From Larkinella arboricola (GTDB lineage: Bacteria > Bacteroidota > Bacteroidia > Cytophagales > Spirosomataceae), in the NCBI RefSeq assembly GCF_003259745.1, contig NZ_QLMC01000001.1:1719106-1783105 (forward strand): a stretch of DNA of 64,000 nt, in the 5' to 3' direction. The notes under the pieces were generated by a model, which saw nothing but the letters and a program-made list of their open reading frames with translations, was not told the DNA's origin and made no database searches. Below, piece by piece: positions 16,241 through 23,544 of this stretch; positions within the stretch are counted from its first letter, which is position 1, and each line of letters begins with the position of its first letter. Position numbers and translations under genes: made by a program.

Positions 16241-17347
16241 ATGCAAACGGACCTGCAACCTACCCTGACAGCGACACCCGCCCGAACGGCTTCGCCCACT
16301 GGACCGTCGCGCAGCCGGGGCTGGTGGCTGAACGGGACGCTCGTGGTTGTGCTACTGATGGTTATGGTCTGGTCCGTAGGAATCGGAGCGGTGTCTATTC
16401 CCATTCCGGATGTTCTGGCCATTCTGCTCAAACAAATTGGGTGGGAAATCGGAACCGTTGAAGCGCAGCACGAAACGGTATTAACCGTCATTCGATTGCC
16501 GCGTATTCTGCTGGGGGTACTGGTTGGCGGGGTGCTGGGCATTTCGGGCGCGGCCATTCAGGGCCTGTTTCGCAATCCCTTGGCCGATCCGAGCCTGATC
16601 GGAATTTCGTCGGGAGCTTCGGTGATGGCGGTTCTGATGATTGTCCTGCAACTAAAAGTCTTTCAGCAATTATCGTCTCTATCCGGTTTATACGCCCTAT
16701 CGCTGGCGGCTTTTGCCGGAGCAGTAGCCACGACCCTCCTGGTTTATTCACTGGCGCGCCGTGACGGGCGAACGGTGGTTTCAACAATGTTGCTGGTTGG
16801 AATCGCCATCAATGTGCTGTGTGAAGCCCTGCGTGGGCTGGTGATGTACCTGGCCGATGACGCTCAGCTTCGGGCCATTTCGTTCTGGAGCCTGGGGAGT
16901 CTGGGTGGCGCAAGTTGGGAAATACTACAGGTAGCCACGCCGTTTTTGCTGATTCCCATTTTGCTGATGCCACGACTGAGCAAACCCATGAATGCCTTCG
17001 CGCTGGGCGAAAGTCAGGCCGGGCATCTGGGCGTGGATGTGTCGAAATTAAAACGAAATGTCGTGATTCTGGCGACGATGGGGGTTGGTGTGGCGGTTGC
17101 GGTTGCGGGCGTTATCGGTTTCATCGGGTTGGTAATTCCGCACGTGATCCGGCTCATTGCCGGGGCCAATCACCGGACGGTATTGCCCGGTTCGGCCCTG
17201 TTTGGTGCCATTGTGCTGACCTTATCGGATCTGGTAACCCGAACGGTCGTGGCGCCCGCCGAATTACCGCTTGGCATTATTACTGGAATGATTGGGGCAC
17301 CCACCTTCCTGTTTATGCTCCTGCGGGGGGCAGGAAACCGGGGTTGA
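16241..17347 (+). CDS. hmuU: Hemin ABC transporter permease (FecCD family)
   Basis: A 368-residue inner-membrane permease of the FecCD/BtuC family with about ten membrane helices. Landmarks are RLPRILLGVLVGGVLGISGAAIQGLFRNPLADPSLIGISSGAS and the C-terminal GVIGFIGLVIPHVIRLI, the cytosolic coupling region. An unusual Thr/Pro/Ser-rich cytosolic leader of about 30 residues precedes helix 1. It lies between hmuT and hmuV and should form the heme channel. Confidence 0.92.
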   Translation: MQTDLQPTLTATPARTASPTGPSRSRGWWLNGTLVVVLLMVMVWSVGIGAVSIPIPDVLAILLKQIGWEIGTVEAQHETVLTVIRLPRILLGVLVGGVLGISGAAIQGLFRNPLADPSLIGISSGASVMAVLMIVLQLKVFQQLSSLSGLYALSLAAFAGAVATTLLVYSLARRDGRTVVSTMLLVGIAINVLCEALRGLVMYLADDAQLRAISFWSLGSLGGASWEILQVATPFLLIPILLMPRLSKPMNAFALGESQAGHLGVDVSKLKRNVVILATMGVGVAVAVAGVIGFIGLVIPHVIRLIAGANHRTVLPGSALFGAIVLTLSDLVTRTVVAPAELPLGIITGMIGAPTFLFMLLRGAGNRG

Positions 17348-17395
17348 TTTAGGGAATTTGCAGACGGTTTAAAAGAACCTTAACCCATACGAACA

Positions 17396-18235
17396 ATGTT
17401 GGAAGCACAGCACATAACTCACCAGATCGGCCGGAAAACTTTGCTGGACGACGTGTCGCTGGCAGTCAGGCCGGGCGAACTGGTGGCGGTGGTCGGAGCC
17501 AATGGGGCGGGAAAATCGACGTTGTTGAAGACCTTTAGCCGTGAATTGACCCCCACGCAGGGGCAGGTTGTGCTGGATAATAAACCCATTAACCGGTTTT
17601 CGGCTCTGGAACTGGCCCGGCAGCGGGCGGTACTGGCGCAGCAAAATCCGCTGGCTTTCGAGTTTACGGTTTATGAATTGGTGATGATGGGGCGGTATCC
17701 GCATTTTGAAGGCCACCCACGACCGGAAGATATGGCGATTGTCGATTTTGCGCTGGTACGCACCGGTATTACCCATCTAACCGGACGGGCGGTGCCGACC
17801 TTATCGGGTGGAGAGCAACAGCGGGTTCATCTCGCCAAGGTGCTGGCCCAACTGATGACTCTAGATGAAATTCAGCAGCCCCACGCGTTGATTCAACAAC
17901 CCAAGTATTTACTGCTCGACGAACCGACGACGGGACTGGATCTCTATTATCAGCATAGCCTGCTCGATGTAGCCAGCGAATTAACCCGACGGAACTACGG
18001 CGTCGTGGCTATTTTGCACGACCTGAATCTGGTTATGCAGTACGCCGATAACGTTTTACTGCTGAAGGAAGGTCGGGCGCTGGCCTTTGGCAAACCGATC
18101 TCCGTGCTGACAACGGAAGCCATTTTCAGCGCGTTTCACTTATCGGTTCAGATTATTCACCAGCCGGAACTCGATTATCCGTTGATTGTTCACCACCGGC
18201 AGACTGTTCCTGCTTCTTCGGCTCCTCATCTTTAG
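17396..18235 (+). CDS. hmuV: Hemin ABC transporter ATP-binding protein
   Basis: A 279-residue ABC ATPase. Walker A is GANGAGKST (about residues 37-45), the signature LSGGEQQRVHLAKVL, and Walker B YLLLDEPTTGLD. Between signature and Walker B lies an insertion of about a dozen residues (LMTLDEIQQPHALIQQPK), typical of HmuV compared with other importers' ATPases. It drives HmuU, and the order hmuT-U-V-S matches heme uptake operons of many bacteria. Confidence 0.92.
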   Translation: MLEAQHITHQIGRKTLLDDVSLAVRPGELVAVVGANGAGKSTLLKTFSRELTPTQGQVVLDNKPINRFSALELARQRAVLAQQNPLAFEFTVYELVMMGRYPHFEGHPRPEDMAIVDFALVRTGITHLTGRAVPTLSGGEQQRVHLAKVLAQLMTLDEIQQPHALIQQPKYLLLDEPTTGLDLYYQHSLLDVASELTRRNYGVVAILHDLNLVMQYADNVLLLKEGRALAFGKPISVLTTEAIFSAFHLSVQIIHQPELDYPLIVHHRQTVPASSAPHL

Positions 18236-18247
18236 CCCTTTATAACA

Positions 18248-19285
18248 ATGACAACCACTGTTCTCGATCTAAAAAAACAATATGAGGCTTTCAGGGCCGA
18301 AAATCCGAAGGTTCGCATCCGCGATGCAGCTCAGCAACTAGGCGTGAGCGAAGCCGAACTGCTGGCCACGGGTGTTGGCGAAACCGTTACCCAACTGGAA
18401 GGCGATTTTCGGGAACTGCTGAAAGAGATTCCGACGCTCGGGTACGTAATGGCCCTGACCCGCAACGAAAGCGTGGTTCACGAGCGCAAAGGGGAGTACA
18501 AAGATGTTTCGTTCAACGGCCATGTGGGGCTGGTGCTGGGCGAAGACATTGACCTGCGGTTATTTATGAGCAGTTGGAAGTTTGGTTTTGCCGTTCACGA
18601 AAACGACCGGAAGAGCCTTCAGTTTTTTGCCGCCGACGGCGAAGCTGTTCATAAAATTTACCTGACCGACAAAAGCAATGAATCGGCCTACGACGCCATC
18701 GTTGCCAGCTACCGGGCGGCAAAGCAGGATGGCGTGCTCGACATCGAGCCGAAGCCGGAAGCACCGGTGACGACGCCGGATTCTGAGATCGACGTGGCGG
18801 CTTTTCAGCAGGCCTGGCTGGATCTGAAAGATACCCACGAATTTTTTGGAATGTTGCGGAAGTACAAAGTCTCGCGCTTGCAGGCCATGCACCTGGCGCC
18901 GGAAGGGTATGCCTTACCGACCACGATGGAAGCGGTAAAAAATGTGTTTGCCGAAGTCTCTAAAAGCGGTTTGCCCATCATGATTTTTGTCGGCAACAAG
19001 GGCTGTATTCAGATTCATACCGGTGAAGTGCGCAAGCTGGTGCCCATGGGACCGTGGTTCAACGTGCTGGACCCGCAGTTCAATATGCATTTACGCGAAG
19101 ACCATGTAGCGTCGGCCTGGGTGGTGAAGAAACCGACGACCGACGGGGTGGTCACCAGCCTGGAGCTTTTTGATGCGGACGGCAATCAGATTGCCCTGAT
19201 TTTTGGTAAACGGAAACCCGGAATCCCGGAAAAAACCGAATGGCGCGAGGTTGTTGCCCAGACGGCTTTAATCATAAATGAGTAA
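18248..19285 (+). CDS. hmuS: Hemin-degrading factor/heme chaperone HmuS (HemS/ChuS family)
   Basis: A 345-residue cytoplasmic protein with the duplicated HemS/ChuS architecture: half one about residues 30-160 (LGYVMALTRNESVVHERKG...) and half two about 185-340 (FGMLRKYKVSRLQAMHLAPEGY...), joined by a Pro-rich linker PKPEAPVTTPDSE. A conserved His in QAMHLA of the second half is a likely heme ligand. Family members accept heme from HmuUV and store, pass on or degrade it. The gene starts 12 nt after hmuV. A very stable hairpin without T-tract follows. Confidence 0.9.
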   Translation: MTTTVLDLKKQYEAFRAENPKVRIRDAAQQLGVSEAELLATGVGETVTQLEGDFRELLKEIPTLGYVMALTRNESVVHERKGEYKDVSFNGHVGLVLGEDIDLRLFMSSWKFGFAVHENDRKSLQFFAADGEAVHKIYLTDKSNESAYDAIVASYRAAKQDGVLDIEPKPEAPVTTPDSEIDVAAFQQAWLDLKDTHEFFGMLRKYKVSRLQAMHLAPEGYALPTTMEAVKNVFAEVSKSGLPIMIFVGNKGCIQIHTGEVRKLVPMGPWFNVLDPQFNMHLREDHVASAWVVKKPTTDGVVTSLELFDADGNQIALIFGKRKPGIPEKTEWREVVAQTALIINE

Positions 19286-19295
19286 TGTTCTGGTC

Positions 19296-19324
19296 GCTGG
19301 CTCCAGTGATACACTGGAGCCAGC
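19296..19324. other. Perfect 13-bp hairpin after hmuS
   Basis: GCTGGCTCCAGTG and its exact complement are separated by only ATA. It starts 10 nt past the hmuS stop. No T-tract follows on either strand, so it is more likely an mRNA processing or stabilising element inside the operon than a terminator. Confidence 0.7.
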
Positions 19325-19412
19325 AGCGAAAAGTAACGAATAAAATAGACGTAGGACAACTGGCTTTTCTGTAATAATATATGAATTGCGCTCTTGCCTG
19401 AACCTCAACACC

Positions 19413-19640
19413 GTGAACGTACTGGTCTTTCGAACGAACATCAACTCCGGACAACGGCTCCATAAAGCGGCCTGTCGGTTGTGCAAACTGCGGGGCATTT
19501 GCCGCTGGAGCGTCGATATGGAAGACCGGGATTGTGTATTACGGATTGAAACACCGACGGATTTGACGAATCCCTATACCGAGCAGTCCATCATCCGCTT
19601 ATTAACCCGGGCCGGACTGCAATGCGAAGCATTACTATAA
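19413..19640 (+). CDS. Small conserved HMA-like protein in heme operon
   Basis: About 75 residues from a GTG start at 19413 (VNVLVFRTNINSGQRLHKA...). The beta-alpha-beta pattern, with VLVFRTNI, GICRWSVDMED, VLRIET and the C-terminal LTRAGLQCEAL, resembles heavy-metal-associated-like small proteins that are common in Bacteroidota but lack the CxxC metal loop. A Cys cluster (ACRLCKLRGIC) is present instead at about residues 20-30. Its place between hmuS and an HmuY gene suggests a role in heme or metal handling, which is inferred. The TTG at 19386 is a less likely start. Confidence 0.65.
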   Translation: MNVLVFRTNINSGQRLHKAACRLCKLRGICRWSVDMEDRDCVLRIETPTDLTNPYTEQSIIRLLTRAGLQCEALL

Positions 19641-19665
19641 AACCTATTGAGCAAGCCTGTAAACC

Positions 19666-20271
19666 GTGAAGACATTTTCTATACTTCTAATTAGCCTGAT
19701 CGCTGGCGTGTCAGTAACGTATCAGCCTGTTCGGGCACAGGCGGTAAAAGTGGAAACCGTCCACGACTTGCCCGCTGATCCGGCTAACAACGACCCGCAA
19801 TCGGGCCGACCGCTGGGAGCCACCAACCGGTTTACGTTTTTCAGCCTGAAAGACGGGAAGCAGGTCCCCAACAGTGATTCGGCTACGGCCAACTGGGACA
19901 TCGGCTTTCGGTCGACGACCATCATTGTCAACGGTGGCACGGGTCGGGCGGGGAAGGGGGGCGCTTACATCCACAACGGAACGTTTGAAAGCCTGACTGC
20001 CGTGCCCGAAAATGCCGCCTTCAGCGTCGATCAAAGCCTGACTCAACTGGCCATTCCGGCTGGTTCGGGTAATGGCTGGTATACGTACGGGGGCGGAGTG
20101 ATTGCTCCTACGCCCGAAAAGGTACTCGTGATCCGGACCGCCGACGGAAAATACGCCAAGCTGGAAGTACTGGGCTACTACAAAGGCGGACCCGATGGGC
20201 CGGGCAGCGAAAGCCGGTATTATACCTTCCGGTATGCCTACCAGCCCGACGGTAGCCGAAAACTGGACTAA
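19666..20271 (+). CDS. hmuY: Small HmuY family heme-binding protein
   Basis: A 201-residue exported protein starting at GTG, with a type I signal peptide (KTFSILLISLIAGVSVTYQPVRAQ). The remainder fits the HmuY fold: NRFTFFSLKDGKQV, ATANWDIGFRSTTIIVNGG and KYAKLEVLGYYKGG...SRYYTFRYAYQ. HmuY proteins seize heme at the cell surface and pass it to a TonB receptor. It has no lipobox, unlike the second HmuY at 22108-23502, so it may be soluble in the periplasm or secreted. It starts 25 nt after the HMA-like gene. Confidence 0.85.
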   Translation: MKTFSILLISLIAGVSVTYQPVRAQAVKVETVHDLPADPANNDPQSGRPLGATNRFTFFSLKDGKQVPNSDSATANWDIGFRSTTIIVNGGTGRAGKGGAYIHNGTFESLTAVPENAAFSVDQSLTQLAIPAGSGNGWYTYGGGVIAPTPEKVLVIRTADGKYAKLEVLGYYKGGPDGPGSESRYYTFRYAYQPDGSRKLD

Positions 20272-20293
20272 CCGATTTATATCCACACCTTTT

Positions 20294-20650
20294 ATGATCA
20301 ACCGCGACACTTGTTTTATTACCCTGACCCAGAACGAACACGGCGAAATTTATCTTTGCCGGGGTTGCAAAGCCAACCTTAGTTTCCGGTTTCATAACAT
20401 CTTCCAGATTATGTCGCCCGACGAGTTCAGGCAACTGTTTCTGCACGTGGAATCCATCGATATCGACGGTTTTTTTAGCCTGCCGATGCCCGATTCCAGT
20501 GGAGAACCCCGGCGGCTTTACCTCGGCACAACCGTCGAACCTCTTTATTTCTGCTTTACCCGTCCGGAGCTGGAAACGCTGCGGAGTATGTTGCATACCG
20601 CCATGACGCGGCTAAATACGCTGGAAAAAGCCTGGACGGATCTGAATTAA
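20294..20650 (+). CDS. Small conserved CxxC protein in heme operon
   Basis: A 118-residue cytoplasmic-looking protein; ATG at 20294 lies 22 nt after the small HmuY gene. It begins with TQNEHGEIYLCRGCKANLSFRFHNIFQIMSPDEFRQLF, a CxxC pair followed by a conserved-looking FRFHNIFQ segment, and ends with an alpha-helix. It resembles small uncharacterised proteins of Bacteroidota (DUF6686-like, uncertain). Position suggests a link to heme use; a metal or heme ligand role for the Cys pair is a guess. Confidence 0.65.
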   Translation: MINRDTCFITLTQNEHGEIYLCRGCKANLSFRFHNIFQIMSPDEFRQLFLHVESIDIDGFFSLPMPDSSGEPRRLYLGTTVEPLYFCFTRPELETLRSMLHTAMTRLNTLEKAWTDLN

Positions 20651-20726
20651 TACCGTTTACGGGTCTGGTGGACAGCCATTGCCGGCAGCTACCGATAATA
20701 CAGTAAAAGCTATAGTGAGTAGGATG

Positions 20727-20760
20727 GAAAAAGCAGTGTCTCTGACGCTGCTTTTTTTTA
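20727..20760 (+). terminator. Intrinsic terminator of hmu operon
   Basis: AAAAGCAGTGTC pairs with GACGCTGCTTTT (one G-U) around a 3-nt loop and is followed by a T-run. Its place argues that the DUF4856 gene starts downstream, at 20901, not at 20679. Confidence 0.88.
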
Positions 20761-20900
20761 TCAATAATACATCAAAACTTTGTGCAGACGAGTTAATAGA
20801 AGAAAGAGGAGGTAGACAAGCGACAACAGGCCCGTTACTGGCGTTAAATTTCGGAATGTGGCTTTCAGCGTGGGCTATCGTCTTAACAGCTAAAAAAAAT

Positions 20901-22052
20901 ATGAGTCAACTGTATGTATTCCGGCGAACGGCTTTGTTACTCACCACCGGCTTCGCCCTTGTGCTGGCGTCCTGTGCAGAACCACAGGACGAGAATCTCA
21001 AACCATCATTTTCCATTCCGTTAGTATACGATAGTGTCGGTTATCAGTTCCACAGCCAACCGTTAAAACCCTTCATTGATCAATGGGCGGTGTTGACCCA
21101 GGAAGTAAAAAATGGAAACCAGGGGGGCGTTTATGTTTCGGAAGAATCGCTGAATGCCGCCTTTACGCAGGGCCCGTTTAGTTTGCAATCGGTTACAACA
21201 CCGTATTACCAGAGCCGTCTGCTGGCCCAGAACAACGGTTATTTTGCCGAGCTGTCGAAATCCAGCGGCTCTTATTTTAATCCCTTCAGCCGAAATTGGG
21301 AGGGTGGGGTTTATAACTCACTCCTGTTTGATGAATACGGTCTGGAAACGGGTCAGTTGATTGAAAAAGGTCTGTACGGCGCGACCCTCTATAACTACGC
21401 CATGTCACTGACGGAAGCCAACCTGACGCCGGCTACGGCCGATCAGCTTCTGTTTTTGTTCGGTGCCGATCCTATGTTTTACAACAGCGATAACACTACC
21501 TTCTATGCGAATGCGGACCGGCGGATAGCGGCTTATGCGGCCCAGCGCGACAATGGCAGCGGTACGGGTTTATACAGCCAGACCCGTCAGGAATTTATTA
21601 AACTGAAAGCCGCACTGAACGAAGGCGAGGATTACAATGCCTACCGCGACGAAGCACTGGCCGCCATCAAACTCAACTGGGAGAAGATCAACGCGGCAAC
21701 GGTGATCCATGACCTGCATGAAGCGGTTTTACGCCTGAACTCCGGCGACCTGAATGATGCGCAGCGGTCCGAAGTGATGCACCTGATCAGCGAAGCCGCC
21801 GGATTTTTACACGGCTGGCGGACAATTGAGGGCAGACACAAGAAAATAACCGACGGTCAAATCGACGAATTGCTGGAATTGCTGAATGTGCCCTACGACC
21901 GGTCGGCCGCGGTTTATCGTTTTGTTACCAATCCGGGCGAAGAATTGCCAAAGTTGATGGAAGCCGTCGGGAAAATTCAGGGAATTTACGGGTTTACGAA
22001 CGAGGAGGTTGAAAGTTTCCGCCGGAACTACGTAGCGGATCAGGGACGGTAA
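20901..22052 (+). CDS. DUF4856-type lipoprotein
   Basis: A 383-residue lipoprotein (signal MSQLYVFRRTALLLTTGFALVLASC). ATG at 20901 is chosen because it begins the signal and lies after a terminator. The mature part is helical and resembles the DUF4856 family, distantly like imelysin-type iron-linked proteins: LFDEYGLETGQLIEKGLYGATLYNYAM, AAIKLNWEKINAATVIHDLHEAV and FLHGWRTIEGRHKKI. The imelysin GxHxxE motif is absent. It stands between two HmuY genes, so a role in heme/iron capture at the surface is plausible; biochemical function is unknown. Confidence 0.75.
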   Translation: MSQLYVFRRTALLLTTGFALVLASCAEPQDENLKPSFSIPLVYDSVGYQFHSQPLKPFIDQWAVLTQEVKNGNQGGVYVSEESLNAAFTQGPFSLQSVTTPYYQSRLLAQNNGYFAELSKSSGSYFNPFSRNWEGGVYNSLLFDEYGLETGQLIEKGLYGATLYNYAMSLTEANLTPATADQLLFLFGADPMFYNSDNTTFYANADRRIAAYAAQRDNGSGTGLYSQTRQEFIKLKAALNEGEDYNAYRDEALAAIKLNWEKINAATVIHDLHEAVLRLNSGDLNDAQRSEVMHLISEAAGFLHGWRTIEGRHKKITDGQIDELLELLNVPYDRSAAVYRFVTNPGEELPKLMEAVGKIQGIYGFTNEEVESFRRNYVADQGR

Positions 22053-22059
22053 AATCCAA

Positions 22060-22093
22060 AAGCGGGCAATCACGTAACACCGATTGCCCGCTT
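22060..22093. terminator. Bidirectional terminator
   Basis: AAGCGGGCAATC and its exact complement (12 bp) with a 10-nt loop lie between the convergent DUF4856 and large HmuY genes. Confidence 0.82.
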
Positions 22094-22107
22094 GTGATTA
22101 TACGGAA

Positions 22108-23502
22108 TTACGCTTTCTTAACCAGTTTGTATTCAATATTCGGATAGCCTCGCAATCCGCCGTCCGATGCGGTGTAATTCAGGAATTTTAGTTTGTAAAC
22201 ATTTCCGGCGGCATCTTTTATGACGTAGAACCGATCCGTTCGAACGCCCGCCGGAACACCATTGGGACCGGCTGATGTCCGCCAGTTGCTGCCGATCAGG
22301 TTCCGGTCTTTCTTGAAGGGAGTAGTGGCCACGTTGCTCTCGGCGTAAGCGTCATACGCGACGGTACTGGTCAGCACCTCGGCGGCTTCAACACCGGCCA
22401 GGTGATTAATGAATACATAATCGGCATACGTATAAGGAACCGAAGCCGTTGCACTCAGAGTGGCTTTGTAAGTGGCCAGCGTCCACTCAATATCCCAGTT
22501 GGCTTTGGCCGGTTCCACCTCCGTCAGCCCTTTTTCAAAGGAAACGTAGCTGAAGTTCAGGTTAGCGTCTTTGCTGATATCCAGTGTTTTAAACGTCGTT
22601 TCGGCAATTTGGGCGTATTGTAACGTGTAGCCCGTACCTTTCCGGATGATCCGTACTTTATACCAGGGTCTGGAAGCCGCTCCGGAGGTGCCCGGGTTGA
22701 TGATATACACTTTGTTTTCCGCGTCGGTGGCCGAAATGGCTTTGATGACGGTTTTGGTAAGATCACCGTCTACATCATCGACGTTTTCAAAACTGCCGGT
22801 CCCCTGGCTCAGAATCAGGACATTGCGTAATCCGGCGGTGTCGGCGGGTGTAACCTGACTCAAATCCGTCTTGGTCAGTTCCTGGGCCGTTGCGCCCGTC
22901 GTTCCGTTGATAATGACCCGGAAATCCGTACCGTTGTAGAAGCCCAGGTCCCAACTCGCGCGGGCCACCGCCTTCTGCAAGTTGTTGCTGAAATCGACAA
23001 AAACCGAGTTGACCGCCGATGCTCCGCCTTCGCCACCTTCCAGTTTCATCTGCGAACCCGCTGATACAATGGAAGAGAACTTCAGTGTCAGGGCTTTTTT
23101 CTCACCAACCAATACCGGGCTGGCTGCCGACTTGATGCTAAATCTGATCGACTCTGTACCGTTCAGAAACAGATTGGCACCTTTGGTTACTTTAAACGAA
23201 CCCGTGCTGCTGCCCGCCGGAATCGTAACCGTCAGGCTGTTGTTCGTCGCAGCCGGAGCGGTGGAGAACTGCGTCCCGTAGGCAATACCGGTTGGGGCCA
23301 GATCGACCGTGATGACGGTATTGGCTTCGGCGGCCCGGGTCAGGGTTAATTTTACTTCGGTATCGGCTTTATCGGATTCAAAGCCCTGTTCAGCGGCTTC
23401 AAACTGGACCAGGTTATCAGGGAGCGGGGGATCGTCCTGCTTGCAGGCATTAAAAACGGTGGCCAAAGCCAGCATGACGAATAACGAGCGTACGTTCTTC
23501 AT
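22108..23502 (-). CDS. Large HmuY lipoprotein with N-terminal Calx-beta-like domain
   Basis: A 464-residue lipoprotein (signal MKNVRSLFVMLALATVFNAC). Residues about 25-130 form a beta domain like Calx-beta (LVQFEAAEQGFESDKADTEVKLTLTR, TIPAGSSTGSFKVTKG). The rest matches HmuY: WDLGFYNGTDFRVIINGTTGA, KVYIINPG, WYKVRIIRKGTGYTLQYAQI, ANWDIEWTLATY and RFYVIKDAAGNVYKLKFLNY. It should bind heme at the cell surface. It lies 42 nt downstream of the TonB receptor on the same strand, the hmuR-hmuY order known from Porphyromonas in reverse view. Confidence 0.88.
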   Translation of the reverse strand: MKNVRSLFVMLALATVFNACKQDDPPLPDNLVQFEAAEQGFESDKADTEVKLTLTRAAEANTVITVDLAPTGIAYGTQFSTAPAATNNSLTVTIPAGSSTGSFKVTKGANLFLNGTESIRFSIKSAASPVLVGEKKALTLKFSSIVSAGSQMKLEGGEGGASAVNSVFVDFSNNLQKAVARASWDLGFYNGTDFRVIINGTTGATAQELTKTDLSQVTPADTAGLRNVLILSQGTGSFENVDDVDGDLTKTVIKAISATDAENKVYIINPGTSGAASRPWYKVRIIRKGTGYTLQYAQIAETTFKTLDISKDANLNFSYVSFEKGLTEVEPAKANWDIEWTLATYKATLSATASVPYTYADYVFINHLAGVEAAEVLTSTVAYDAYAESNVATTPFKKDRNLIGSNWRTSAGPNGVPAGVRTDRFYVIKDAAGNVYKLKFLNYTASDGGLRGYPNIEYKLVKKA

Positions 23503-23544
23503 GGGTTGTGTATTGGATGAAAAGGATATTGGTTGAAAGAGGAA

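Noticed and set aside
20679..20900. N-terminal extension of the DUF4856 gene
   Set aside because: It crosses a strong terminator, and the signal peptide begins at 20901.
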